A program made the position numbers and the translations under genes. The notes under the pieces are model-generated. The model saw only the letters and a list, made by a program, of their open reading frames with translations. It was not told the DNA's origin and did no database searches. Below, piece by piece: positions 11,429 to 23,189 of a stretch of DNA of 64,000 nucleotides. The stretch is from Brachypodium distachyon (Eukaryota > Streptophyta > Magnoliopsida > Poales > Poaceae): NCBI RefSeq assembly GCF_000005505.3, contig NC_016131.3, positions 38,292,855 to 38,356,854 on the forward strand. Reading direction: 5' to 3'. How positions within the stretch are numbered: position 1 is the stretch's first letter; each line of letters opens with the position of its first letter.

Positions 11429-14400
11429 TGAAGCGACCGCCCCCGTATACGGGTTCGATCTCTGTGCTTTAGTGCTAGTCCCTGGATCGACTCATTAGCA
11501 CACACAGTTTCAAGATGTAATATCATAGAACAAAGGTCTCAATATTACAACGTATCATCCAGAATTTAAAAGTACTTACAACTCGCATAACCTCACAGGT
11601 TAGCTAGAAGTAAAACAACTGTTTAGTAGCGGAAAGTGAAAGATACAAGGGCACATCAACACCACGGTGAGAGCGTGTTGGAATGTAAGCCCGTAACCCA
11701 AACAAGCAGAACGTACATCTTACTCGTCGTCGGAGCTTCCTGCATCATTAAACGAGGCAGCCACTAGGGTCAATACATTGAATGTATTGGCAAGATTCAC
11801 TAGGAGTTATATTAGAGCCTACCAAGTATATGCATAATGTGGCAAAGTGGGGTTCAAGGCTATTTGCGTGGAAGCAGAACATAAATTACCCTACTACAAA
11901 GAAATGTTAGAATAATGTTAACTATTGGACACGGGGTAGACACACCCATGCTCCTATTAACCTAGAGCACATTGAAGTGGATTCATCAAGTGCCCCTACC
12001 CTGTTCAAACCATTCATTTTATTTAAGAAATTGGAATGAGTGAGACTTTCCTTACAGCTCCACATCTAGTCGCTCAAAATGTCCGTTGCCGGGGACACGG
12101 CTAAGTACTTAGTTTTGACGTTCTCAAGAGTTTGTACACATTCCCCACAAGAAACCAACGTGCTAATCCCTTGCTGTCCTCAGGGTAGAGTAGCAACGGC
12201 ATCGATTACGAGATTTTCAGAGGTAATTCCCTAAACCACGAGAGAATCACGCTCCCCCTACACGGCTACCTCAGTACAATTCCTCGGGTCTAGGTTCATA
12301 CAACTTACTCTTGTCTCGCCAGAGCCCATATAGCATTGTGGTTGTACTAGAAGCTTCTAAATAGGAAACTAGTCCAGTCTCAGTTACCCCAGGTGGCATT
12401 CCACATTTGCAGCGTAGGCGCTCCCCGAATCCACGGGAGAGACGTCCATGGACGATCCATTCCTGAATCCACAGGAACTCAACTCAGAGGGACCCATAGA
12501 AATGGACCTGACGCCGCTAATCCTCAAAATCCTCAAAGCAGCCCACCCAGGATGGTTCATTGAATTAGTTGTTTTGCCTTACATCTAATAAAAATATTTC
12601 ATATAGCCAACGGCATAACAATATCATAATGTAGTTATTTCCCCCACGATACTACCATAGAGGTACGAGTAATAGTCCTATCAATGCATTTCTACCAACA
12701 ACACTAATGCATAAGTATTTTAAAACAACAAAAATAATGGGATATGATCAAAGTGAACTTGCCTTGTCCAAGGTTGTGATAGTTCTCGCACTCTTGGCAA
12801 CAACAAGGAATACACCCCACACAATCTAAAATAAAAGAAACATGCACACAATAAACACAACATTCAATGCAAAAATCATGCCATGATGCATATGCTATGT
12901 TAATGCACACTTGGTTACTTTTAATGTAACAAGTTTTGTTTCTGTTTTGAAAGGTTTTTCAAATGATTTGGACAGGTTATACAACATCAAAGAGGTAATT
13001 ACTATGCATGAAACAAGGGTAGGGTTTAAATTAAAAGATTGTGTGGTTTTTGCAACATAGAACAAGATTTAAACTTGTATGCCATTTTTATTCACAAAAC
13101 AATTTCTTTTCTAGTCCTAATGGACAGAGAACAAGTTTAAATAATTTTATAGCAAGCTAACATGCTCAAAACTATTTTGAAACAATTCATTTGAAATTTA
13201 AACCATAAACCACCATTCTGTAAATTGCTTCTGACTAAGTTATTCAAAACTGAAATTAGACAGTGCCAAAATATTCTACAAGTTGTGACGATTTCAGAAA
13301 GGTGCGGAACACAAATTTTGGACAAACGGTTTGAAAGATATGATGCTTTGAAGTTGTAGGGGCCTTTCTGTAAAAGTGAAATATTTAATTCGGCCGAAAA
13401 TAAAATATATAAAAAAAAAGCTCTGCCACGTGGCAGCGCACGGTTGGCCGGGATCTAGGGGTCCGGCCGGCGGCACGGACGGCACGGGCAGGCGATGGGC
13501 GGCGCGGGCGGCAGGGGCGCGGCGGACGGGCACGGCGGCGGGCAAGAGGCGGAGCGGCGCGGGCGGCAAGGGGCGGCGCCGGCAGCGGGGCGGACGGGCG
13601 CGGCGGCGGGCGGCGCCGGAGCTGGGGAAGACGACGGCGCGGCGGGAGAACAGCGCGGGCGGAGCTTCAAAAAAATAAAGCACGCGTGTCACGGTGTTCG
13701 GGACGAGGAGAGGAGAGAGGCTAGGGGGTCGGCGCGGGGAGAACCTCACCGGAACGGCGGCGAATCGCGAAGAACGGCGACGGCAGCAACGAACTCCGGC
13801 GAGCAATTAATCTCTAACCGGTGCGAAATTGGACGTGGGGTTTGGGGGAAGTGGAAGAGGAGTTCGGGGGCTTCGGAGTGACGCGGACGGACTCGGGGAT
13901 AGGGGCTCGTGTGCGAAGGAATCGGAGTGGAGGCGTGCAGTGGTTTCGCGAACGTGCGCAGCATGGACTGGCCCGCCTGGCAGTGGGGCGTCCAGGCGGC
14001 TCGGGCTGGGCCGGTCCGGTCTGGTCCGGTCCGACCGGTTTTCTCGGTTTTTCCTTTTCTTTTAACAATTTTCTGTTTTTGAACCTCAAAATTGATTCGA
14101 AGCTCCAAATCACTCCAAATAAAATGCAACAAAATTTGTAAAATCATATTTTCATATGATCTAACTTTTGGAACAAGAATTTCCTCAAAATAAATATTCA
14201 AAAATACATTTGCCTATAAAATGGCTTTTTTCAAAATAAATTATTTTTCAAAATAATTTCAAAAGCCAACTTATGGGATGGCTTTATATATGCACTAAAT
14301 CCCTTTTTATCACAATACCCTAATGGGTTAAAATGCAAATACTCAAAAGCAAGATCAAAGCCCAAAATCAAATAAAGGCATTTTTGCACAAGGGTTTTCT

Positions 14401-14501
14401 GGGCAAATTTTTAGGGTTTTGAAAGTGATCAAATGCAAGGGTGACATGATGCTCGTGATACGCCATGCATATGAAGGGTTTTGAAATTTTGGGATGTTAC
14501 A
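11429..14501 (-). mobile_element. Tekay 3' LTR, ~3.07 kb
   Basis: In element orientation it starts TGTAACATCCC (14501) and ends GGTCGCTTCA (11429). A purine tract (AAGGGGG) lies just outside at about 14509-14515. Long LTRs are usual for Tekay/Del-type chromoviruses. The 13400-14060 part is GC-rich and gives overlapping ORFs on both strands that resemble no protein. The 11429-12560 end is also present at 19011-20063 in inverse orientation. No TATA box was assigned. Confidence 0.85.
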
Positions 14502-14513
14502 GACCTAACCCCC

Positions 14514-17502
14514 TTAAGATGGATCTCGTCCTCGAGATTCCTGTTGGTTAGCAAAAAGGTGTGGGTGGTCTTCTCGAAGATCATCCTCGCGTTCCCACGT
14601 CGCTTCTTCTTCGGTGTGGTGATTCCACTGAACCTTGCACAACTTGATTGTCTTGGAACGGGTATGTCTTTCCGCTGTTTCCAAGATCCTGGTTGGTTTC
14701 TCTTGATATGTGAGATCGCTTTGAATCTCAACTTCGTCAAGTGAAACTGTATCCCTTAGTGGCGTATCGGACATTTCCGGGTGGCACTTCTTTAATTGTC
14801 ACACATGGAACACGTCATGGACACTTGTCAACTTTTCAGGTAACTCTAACTTGTACGCGACCTCTCCTTGGCGTGCTAAAACCTTGTAGGGTCCAATAAA
14901 GCGTGGCGCTAGTTTTCCCTTAATCCCAAATCTCTTAACTCCGCGTATCGGAGAAACTCTGAGACACGCTCTGTCACCAACCTCATAGGTGACCTCCCTT
15001 CGTTTGGAATCTGCATAACTCTTTTGCCTGGATTGAGCTATCTTAAGTCTGTCTTGAATCAGTTTGACCTTCTCTTCAGCATCCTTTATCATGTCGAGTC
15101 CAAATAGACTACGGTCTCCTACACCATCCCATAGCAAAGGTGTCCTGCACTTCTTGCCGTACAACGCTTCGAACGGTGCCATTCCAATGCTCGCTTGAAA
15201 ACTGTTGTTGTATGAGAACTCTGCATATGGTAGATTCTCATCCCAGCTAGATCCATAGTCCAGAGCGCAAGCTCTTAACATATCCTCGAGAATTTGGTTC
15301 ACTCTTTCTGTTTGTCCATCTGTTTGTGGATGAAACGCTGTGCTAAACTCTAGTCTCGTGCCTAGAGACTCGTGCAATTGTCCCCAAAATCTTGAGGTAA
15401 ATTGGGTACCTCTGTCTGAAACGATCTCCTTGGGAATTCCATGTAGGCATACAATCTTAGACATGTATCGTTTGGCCAACTGTGCACTTGTATAAGTAAT
15501 CTTCACAGGTATGAAATGGGCAACTTTGGTCAAACGGTCAACTACTATCCATATTGAATCATAACCAGATCTCGTCCTTGGCAAGCCAGTGATGAAATCC
15601 ATGCCCACCTTATCCCATTTCCAGTCTGGCACTGGCAATGGTCGTAGTAACCCAGCTGGTTTCTGATGTTCAGCCTTGACTCTGCTTCAAACATCACACA
15701 GAGCGATACACTCAGCGATGTCTCGCTTCAATCCTGTCCACCAAAACTTTTCTTTCAAGTCCATGTACATCTTTGTATTACCAGGGTGGATTGATTACGG
15801 TGAACATGAGCTTCTTGTAGTATTAGTTTTCTGATCTCGGGGTCTTGTGGTACACAAATACGCTTCTCAAACCATACGGTACCTTGATCATCTTCAACGA
15901 ATCCTTTTGCCTTCTCAATCGCCATATTATCCTTTATCGTTCTAATTTCTGAGTCTTCTTTCTGGGCTTCTCTACTTCTGTCTAGTAGAGTGGGTTGTAC
16001 TTCCATGTTGGCTAAGTAACCTTCCTGAACTTTCTCCAATCTGAGATCCTTGAACTGCTCACACAATTCAGCAGGTAATTCTTCAGCTGTAAGTCCATTA
16101 ATATAGCCCTTGCGGCTCAAAGCGTCAGCAACTACGTTAGCCTTGACTGGATGATATTGAAGATTCAGATTATAATCCTTGATTAACTCTAACCATCTTC
16201 TTTGTCTCAAGTTCAATTCCTTCTGCGTGAATATGTACTTCAAGCTTTTATGATCGGTGAATAACTCACATTGCTTTCCCATGAGATAGTGCCTCCAAGT
16301 CTTGAGTGCGTGCACTACCGATGCTAGTTTCAAATCATGAGTGGGGTAATTTCTCTCATGATTCCTAAGTTGTCTTGAGGCGTATGCTACGACTCTTCCT
16401 CCTTGCATCAAAACACATCCCAATCCTAGACGCGAACCGTCACAGTACACTTGGAAACCTTCCAGTAAGTCGGGCAAAACAAGGATGGGTGCTGATACTA
16501 GCCTCTTCTTCAAATCCTGAAAACTTTCTTCACACTTATCAGTCCATTCAAATTTCTTTTCTTTTTTCAAAAGATCAGTCATAGGTTTGGCAATATTGGA
16601 GAAATTCTCTATGAACCTCCTGTAATATCCAGCAAGTCTTAGGAAGCTGCGAACATCTTCGACGTTCTTAGGGACTTCCCATTCAGTCACTGCTGCTACT
16701 TTAGCGGGGTCAACGGTAACTCCATTTCCTGACACAATTTGTCCCAAGAAACCAACTTCAGACAACCAAAATTCACACTTGCTGAATTTTGCATAAAGCT
16801 TGTGCTCTCTAAGCTTTTCCATGATCAGACGCAAATGTTCTTTATGTTCTTCTTTGCTCTTTGAGTAGATCAAAATGTCGTCGATGAATACTACGACAAA
16901 CTTATCCAAATATTCCATGAATACCTTGTTCATCATATTCATGAAGTATGCCGGGGCATTGGTTAATCCAAAGGCATCACTGTGTACTCATATAGGCCAT
17001 ACCTAATGGTAAATGCTGTCTTGGGTATATCCACTTCTCGGATCTTTAACTGAAAACAACCTGATCGAAGATCGATCTTTGAGAAAACACAAGCTCCTTT
17101 CAATTGATCGAATAGATCATTGATTATGGGTAGTGGGTACTTGTTCTTTATCGTCACCTCATTTAGTGAGCGATAGTCTATGCACATCCTTTGGCTCTTG
17201 TCTTTCTTTTCCACAAATAGAACAGGTGCTCCCCATGGTGATGAGCTAAGGCGAATAAATCCTTTGGCCAACTGTTCTGCAAGTTGCTTCTTCAGCTCTT
17301 TCAATTCATCTACGGCCATCTTATACGGTCTCTTGGCTATAGGTCCACTTCCTGGCAATAATAACTCAATAAGAAAATCCACATCTCGGTCCGGTGGCAT
17401 GCCTGGTAATTCCTCTGGAAACACGTCTGGATACTCTTTCACTATCGGTACATCCTCTAGGCTAACCCCCTTAAGAGAATTTACCTTGGGTTTTCTGGGC
17501 AA
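14514..17502 (-). pseudogene. pol: Tekay pol fragment: RT, RNase H, integrase, chromodomain
   Basis: Order in the reading direction: RT start with DYRSLNEVT and FSKIDLRSG (17500-16963), RT palm with FIDD in place of the usual YIDD near 16885, RNase H with [10 protein letters not shown] near 16435, integrase core with MDFITGLPRTRSGYDS and SDRGTQF (15638-15000), SH3-like C-terminal part, then a chromodomain (14690-14540: YQEKPTRILE … KVQWNHH … ATWE). Breaks are a frameshift near 16960, a frameshift near 15790, a TGA near 15690 and a TGA at about 14799 just before the chromodomain. Chromodomains in this family are thought to steer integration to heterochromatin. Gag and protease are absent, so the copy is dead. 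Confidence 0.9.
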
Positions 17503-17597
17503 ATTTTTAGGGTTTTGAAAGTGATCAAATGCAAGGGTGACATGATGCTCGTGATATGCAATGCATATGAAGGGTTTTGAAAATTTGGGATGCTACA
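17484..17597 (-). mobile_element. Tekay 5' LTR remnant at a microhomology deletion joint
   Basis: The sequence repeats 14388-14501 (…TTTTAGGGTTTTGAAAGTG… to GATGCTACA). At its inner edge the 14-bp string GGGTTTTCTGGGCA belongs equally to the LTR and to the pol coding sequence, so ~3 kb of LTR plus gag-protease were removed by a deletion between these short matches. Confidence 0.85.
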
Positions 17598-17730
17598 CCA
17601 ATAAAGCAAGGTTATAACCCTCATCTTTGGCCCATAGATACCCATTGGAGGGGGAATCCTCCACTTGGCCGAAATCACATTGATGAAGAGGATGCGGCCT
17701 TCTTCTCATCTCTCGTTATGGTGGTTTCAA
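17598..17730 (-). mobile_element. CRM LTR-A of copy 2, continuation (truncated)
   Basis: It resumes at the second CCAAT and follows LTR-A as far as GGTTTCAATG, which covers the end of the pol reading frame and its stop. The outermost ~310 bp of the LTR are replaced by satellite. The joint shares TGT between the two sequences. Confidence 0.85.
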
Positions 17731-19010
17731 TGTCCATTTGAGGTACTAGGATGAGCACACCAAATAAACCTACTCATCGAAGTGAAACAAGACTAGACCA
17801 CTTGTATGGACTCGCTAGGCATGGTCCCTCACTAGGACGGACAATTCGGCCAAATCGGTGTCGGTGCTAAACTTTGATCCGGAACGTGTCCATTTGAGGT
17901 ACTAGGATGAGCCCACCAAACAAAGCTACTCATCGAAGCGAAACAAGACTAGACCACTTGTACGGACTCGCTAGGCATGGTCCATCACTAGGACGGATAA
18001 TTTGGCCAAATCGGTGTCGGTGCTAAACTTTGATCCAGAACGTGTCCATTTGTGGTACAAGGATGAGCACACCAAACAAAGCTACTCATCGAAGCGAAAC
18101 AACATTAGACCACTTAGAGGGCCTCGCTAGGCATGGTCCCTCACTAGGACGGACAATCCGGCTAAATCGGAGTCGGTACTAAACATTGATCCGGAACGTG
18201 TCCATTTGAGGTACTAGGATGAGCACACCAAACATAGCTACTCATCGAAGCGAAAAAAGACTAGACCACTTGTACGGACTCGCTAGGCATGGTCCCTCAC
18301 TAGGACGGACAATTCTGCCAAATCGGAGACGGTGCTAAACTTTGATCCGGAACGTTTCCATTTGAGGTACTAGGATGAGCACACCAAAGAAACCTACTCA
18401 TCGAAGCGAAAATGGACTAGACCACTTGTACGGACTCCCTAGGCATGGTCCCTCACTAGGACGGACAATCCGGCGAAATCAGAGTCGGTGCTAAACTTTG
18501 ATCCGGAACGTGTCCATTTGAGGTACTAGGATGAGCACACCAAATAAACCTACTCATCAAAGCGAAACAAGACTAGAGCACTTGTACGGACTAGCTAGGC
18601 ATGGTCCCTGACTAGGACGGACAATTCTGCCAAATCGGAGTCGGTGCTAAACTTTGATCCGGAACCTGTCCATTTGAGGTCCTAGGATGAGCACACCAAA
18701 TAAACCTACTCATTGAAGCGAAACAAGACTAGACCACTTGTACGGACTCGCTAGGCATGGTCCCTCACTAGGACGGATAATTCAGCCAAATCGGTGTTGG
18801 TGCTAAATTTTGATCCGGAATGTGTCCATTTGAGGTACTAGGATGAGCACACCAAACAAAGCTACTCATCAAAGCGAAACAAGACTAGACCACTTGTACG
18901 GACTCGCTAGGCATGGTCCATCACAAGGACGGATAATTCGGCCAAATCGGTGTCGGTGCTAAACTTTGATCCGGAACGTGTCCATTCGTGGTACTAGGAT
19001 GAGCACACCA
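17731..19010 (+). repeat. 156-bp satellite, right block (about 8.2 copies)
   Basis: The motif AGGTACTAGGATGAGCACACC starts at 17741 and recurs at 17897, 18053, 18209, 18365, 18521, 18677, 18833 and 18989, exactly every 156 bp with no length drift. Units differ by point changes only. Orientation is opposite to the block at 1-540. Neighbours are CRM LTR-A on the left and a Tekay LTR fragment on the right. Confidence 0.95.
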
Positions 19011-20063
19011 TTTAATGAACCATCCTGGGTGGGCGGCTTTGAGGATTTTGATGTATTCGGCGTCAGGTCCATTTCTATGGGTCCATTTCTATGAGTCGTC
19101 TCTCCATATCTATGGGAGTGCCTGCGTCGCAAATGTGGAATGCCACCTAGGGTAACCGAGACTGGACTAGTTTCCTATGTAGTAGCTTCCAGTACAACCA
19201 CAATGCTAAATGGGCTTTGGCGAGAATAGAGTATGTTGTATGAACCTAGACCCGAGGAATTGTACTGAGGTAGCCTGTGTAGGGGGAGCGTGATTCTCTC
19301 GTGGTTTAGGGAATTACCTCTGAAAATCTCGTAATCGATGCCGTTGCTACTCTACCCTGAGGACAGCAAGGGATTAACCCGTCGGTTTCTTGTGGGGAAT
19401 GTGTACAAACTCTCGAGAGTGTCAAAACTAAGTACTTAGCCGTGTCCCCGGTTATGGACAATTATGAGCAACTGGATAGTGGAGCTGTAAGGAAAGTCTC
19501 GCTCATTCTAATTTCTTAATAATATAAATGGTTTGAACTTGGATTTAGGAGCATTGATGTGTCTACTCAATGTCCAATAGTGACAAAATTATTTGATTAA
19601 AATGATAGGATTAAACAATTAAACTTTTATGCAAATAGCATGAACCCCACCTTGCCAGATTATGCTTATACTTGGTAGGTTCTGATATAACTCCTAGTGA
19701 TCTTGCCAATACATTCAATGTATTGACCTTAGTGGCTGCATCGTTTAATGATGCAGGAAGCTCCGACGAAGAGTAAGGGTATGCTCTGGTCTTTGGGTTA
19801 CGGGCCTACATTCCAACACGCTCTCACCGTGGTGTTGCCATTGTATCTTTCGCATTCCGCTGTTGAACTATTGTTTTAATTCCATCCAACCCATGGGGTT
19901 ATGCGAGTTTGTAAGTACTCTTAAATTCGAGATGATGCGTTGTAATACTTGAGACCTTTGTTCTATGATATTACATCTTGAAACTGTGTGTGCTAGTGAA
20001 TCGATCCAGGGACTAGCACTAAAAGCACAGAGATCGAACCCATGTACGGGGGCGGTCGCTTCA
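19011..20063 (+). mobile_element. Tekay LTR fragment (3' third)
   Basis: Inverse copy of about 11429-12560: CATCCTGGGTGGGC at the left end, the stretch around CGTGTCCCCGGTTATGGAC, and the terminus GGTCGCTTCA at 20063. The left side is cut by satellite. No primer site follows, so it is a solo or truncated LTR. Confidence 0.85.
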
Positions 20064-20430
20064 CTTTCTTGCAATAGAGAGGATTCTCGCAAAAGTAATC
20101 ATCCACTAGATGCTGATGGAATAGTTCACGAGCCCTGTTCACCTACCTCTTCGGACCACTCGTCTTCATAGATCCTGCTTGCATAGTATCAACGTTTCTC
20201 TTCAGATTCACGGCGAGCTCCTCAGCGAAGGAGTCCAACATGTCCTCCTCGGCCAAAAAATCACCTAGTGTGTACAGGTCAGCTGGGTCCATGGCTTCCT
20301 CCTCGGCATCTTCTTCCTTGGCATCTTCTTGATGTGTGTCATCAGGATGATCAGGGGAATGAGACATGTTGTGTGGAAGAGAGAGATGTGCCAGACTTGC
20401 CTCTGTGCGCGCGAGCGCGCACACACACAC
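20064..20430 (-). pseudogene. Possible PIF/Harbinger transposase N-terminal fragment
   Basis: A minus-strand frame starting near 20352 reads acidic residues, then SFAEELAVNLKRN … GSMKTSGPKR. This resembles the N-terminal region of plant PIF/Harbinger (ALP1-like) transposases, where a LKRN…GGS element precedes the nuclease. The frame ends near 20143 and the rest is missing. The call rests on this short match and on the neighbouring ORF1-like gene on the same strand, so it is tentative. An alternating purine/pyrimidine run lies at 20406-20432. Confidence 0.35.
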
Positions 20431-20947
20431 ATATGCTTGCTAACATGAGTGCATGCATCCATTCCACCTTTAAACTTCTGAAATCTGGCATCCATTCACA
20501 CACACGTATGTGTACATCAGTTCGCATTCACACTGATGCATGCATACAGTCCATTCACACTGATGCATAGGCTTGGCAACGGTACATAGCAATTATCTGA
20601 AATCAATTTCTAAACCACGGTACGTTTGAACCCATGCATTTCTGAAATCACTTCAGTATAATAATAGCATTACAGAATAGTTTTCTGATAGCGGGATAGT
20701 ATTACAGTAGCAGCACAACCATAATATTGAATTCTACAAGACCAACTCGATCAGCATTGAGCATAACTGTATTCAGCAAAACCATTAGAGCTCCACCACC
20801 CTTTTATGCATGTTTCTTCAAAAGTGCTTGTTTCCTAATCTTTTGGTCCCTGAAAGTAGTAACACCTGTTCATCATTAGGTCTGAACGCTAAGCAATAAG
20901 GATGCAAGTATACCTATTTTTTGTGTTGTACAGGTTGATTTTATACC

Positions 20948-22139
20948 TCAGTCTCCTTTAGGAAATAATATCGACTCCATACTTGCCAATGCCCTCACAC
21001 GTGCAGCCTTTGATTCCTCATCGAGCAAACTTGTGTCAGCTAATATCAGTTTTTCGTAAACAACAAGCATCTTTGTCTCTTTGGCAAGCCTTGCGGCGTC
21101 AACCTTGTCGCTGGACATCCTCTGCTGGCTCTCTATGACCTTTTGGCGCTCCTGCCTAGATGTGGCCTGAACCTCAATGAACTTGTCCAATTTTTCCCCT
21201 AGCACAATCACACCCTCCGGTGCCTCTCTTGCTTTGCTTTTACCAGCGCGTTCAGCCTTAGCTTTATGGCGACCAATCGGGCGCTCCTCTTTTTCCAGGT
21301 CGATCACATGCGATGTGACATTGATGCCCACCGACGGACTCTTTTCTTCCTCTCCATTTAATTTTCTCACTACGGCCAGCCATTTTCCATGGTCCTTGAG
21401 TATTCTCCACATAAGCAATGTGGGAAAGTTGCGCCTTTGTTACTTCATACTTCTCCATGGCCATGTCAGTTAGTTGGTCATCAGAATAACCACTTTTGTA
21501 CACTTTATTGAGACTGCACCACTCGCCATGGAAAGCATTGATCTTTGTCTTCACACGATGAAAATGTTGCTTGAGTTGCTTAGCATCTCTCTTCCGGTTG
21601 CTTGGCGTGGTACTGTTGTAGCAAGCGGCAATGTCATCCCAATACTTTTTGATCTTCTTGTTATTCCCGTCGATGGGATCATTCGAATTTTCCAACCAAG
21701 CACTTGCCTACATTTGGGAACAACTAAGTCAGTAATTCCCAGCATGCAACTAAATTCAAACGAATATAATCAGAATTTAAACTTTGAGACAAGACATATC
21801 ATTACCAATCTCCTCTCTTCCTCTGGTGTCCAAGCCATATGTTGTGCCGTCCTGCTGGTTCCTCTTCATGATTAACAGGGGGTATTTTCTTTCTCTTAGA
21901 AGCTCTAACCGATGGAGCCACTTCGGCCGAAGCAGACCCGGATTTGTTGTGGGGAGGTGGTGGTGGTGTTGAAAATGAGCCAATTTGTGGGGAAACACCA
22001 ACAAAATGGAAATTCTCCATACTAGGCTGTCCTTGTTGGGGAGATTGGAAATTGGATGGATGAGTGGGGCCAAATGGTGTGGTTTGTTGATTCTGTAACA
22101 AACTTAGCAAAGCATCAGGAGAATGGGTATACATTGGCC
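20948..22139 (-). pseudogene. PIF/Harbinger ORF1-like (Myb/SANT and NAM-associated) gene, broken
   Basis: A likely exon begins at ~22137 after acceptor AATTTCAG and encodes a Gln/Pro-rich N-terminus, a basic RASKRKK patch and the start of a Myb/SANT domain (AWTPEEERRL). After an intron (~21800-21705) the frame gives SNDPIDGNNKKIKKYWDDI and KQLKQHFHRVKTKI. A frameshift near 21425-21440 then moves into LLMWRILKDHGKW and a charged helix ending at 20948. These features match ORF1 DNA-binding partners of PIF/Harbinger transposases and the related NAM-associated plant proteins. Sequence upstream of 22139 is separated by a solo LTR. A domesticated host paralogue is the alternative. Confidence 0.6.
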
Positions 22140-22171
22140 TGAAATTTATAACAAAGTAGTGAGGCAACTAC

Positions 22172-23184
22172 TGATACGGGTCGGGGTGGCCCGATCTTTC
22201 GATGAGATTGATAACTCTCGATTTGGGTAGGAGGTGACGTTGACGATCCGACTACGGCCTAGGAGGCAGCGCCTTAGCAATCGATACACCAACTCCAGAA
22301 GGTTATTGATCACGTAGGGGCACGATCAATCTGACCACGAAGGTCTTTGTTCCTGCAAGCAATCGAAGAACAAGCAAGAACAAGATAAATAGCGGATGCA
22401 ATCTAAAATTGCGAATATACTATATCAAACAAATGTCTCAACGAGACGATAAGTTGGAATCTTGATGACGGTAAAACAGGTGGTCTAACCGACACACGCG
22501 ATTACACGAAAGTAGCAAAGATGGCTAAACTTTATCTAATCAAAACCCAAAGCTCCTTAGGGGGGCTCATGGGGTATATAAAGGAGGAGGGAGAGATATT
22601 TTCGTCCACCTTGAGTAAGGAGGCCGAAATCCAACTCTATCTCTAACTTTCCTAACAAAGTACAACTCTTTAAGAAACAGAAAAACAGATCCGTCAGCTT
22701 GTTTTGTCCATCACGCTTAGCACGAGTCGAATCTCTTGATGGGGCCAGATCCGTTGGAAAGGTCTTGTAATTACCTTTCCAACAAGTACTTGTTTGCTTA
22801 ATTTGGACTCCGGATGCGGCCTGGGTGATTAAAACAAATTTGGGTCTCCTGACGGCTCGGACCCGAATCGGATTCAACTTTAATTCGTGATATCTTTCTC
22901 TAACAAGCTCCGAATCATGTGCCGTTTGATTTGTTGGAAAGTAGACTTGATAGGCGTCACTTTGAATCTTCCTTTGCAGGCTATCACATTTCATCTTCAC
23001 TTTGGACTTGTAAAGTTCAATAAGATGCCTACATAATAAGATTACACAAGATAGTAGCTCCGCCTCTTTGCAAGTAACATATAGAAAACATTTTGTAATT
23101 GAATTCACCTGATTATAATTGTTATTAGATACACCAACAATTAGGGTTCTAATGGTCGTATCCATGGTTAGCATGTCCATATCA
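22172..23184 (-). mobile_element. Solo LTR-B with 5-bp target duplication
   Basis: The 1013-bp LTR runs from TGATACGG to CATATCA and is flanked by ACTAC at 22167-22171 and 23185-23189. It defines the true ends of the LTR-B family. It carries TATA-like GGTATATAAAGG near 22571 (minus orientation TTTATATACC). No internal region remains, so it arose by LTR-LTR recombination. It separates the ORF1-like gene from its upstream part. Confidence 0.93.
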
Positions 23185-23189
23185 ACTAC

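Larger units (their letters stand above)
11429..17597 (-). mobile_element. Tekay-clade Ty3/gypsy element, internally deleted, with target duplication
   Basis: The 6169-bp insertion has ends TGAAGCGACC … GATGCTACA and is flanked by the 5-bp duplication CCAAT (11424-11428 and 17598-17602). Both sides are CRM LTR-A in continuous register, which proves insertion. It has a full 3' LTR of ~3.07 kb on the left, a pol fragment with chromodomain, and only ~105 bp of 5' LTR on the right. Gag, protease and most of the 5' LTR are missing. Confidence 0.93.

Noticed and set aside
11441..11462. tRNA-like B box (GGGTTCGATCTC) at the Tekay LTR end
   Set aside because: No A box or cloverleaf around it, and it is part of the LTR in both copies.
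13376..13881. Long GC-rich ORFs on both strands
   Set aside because: They lie inside the Tekay LTR, overlap each other, and read as low-complexity Ala/Gly/Arg or Pro/Ala without domains.
17731..19010. CRISPR-like regular repeat
   Set aside because: The 156-bp units are contiguous with no spacers, in a plant genome context: satellite DNA.
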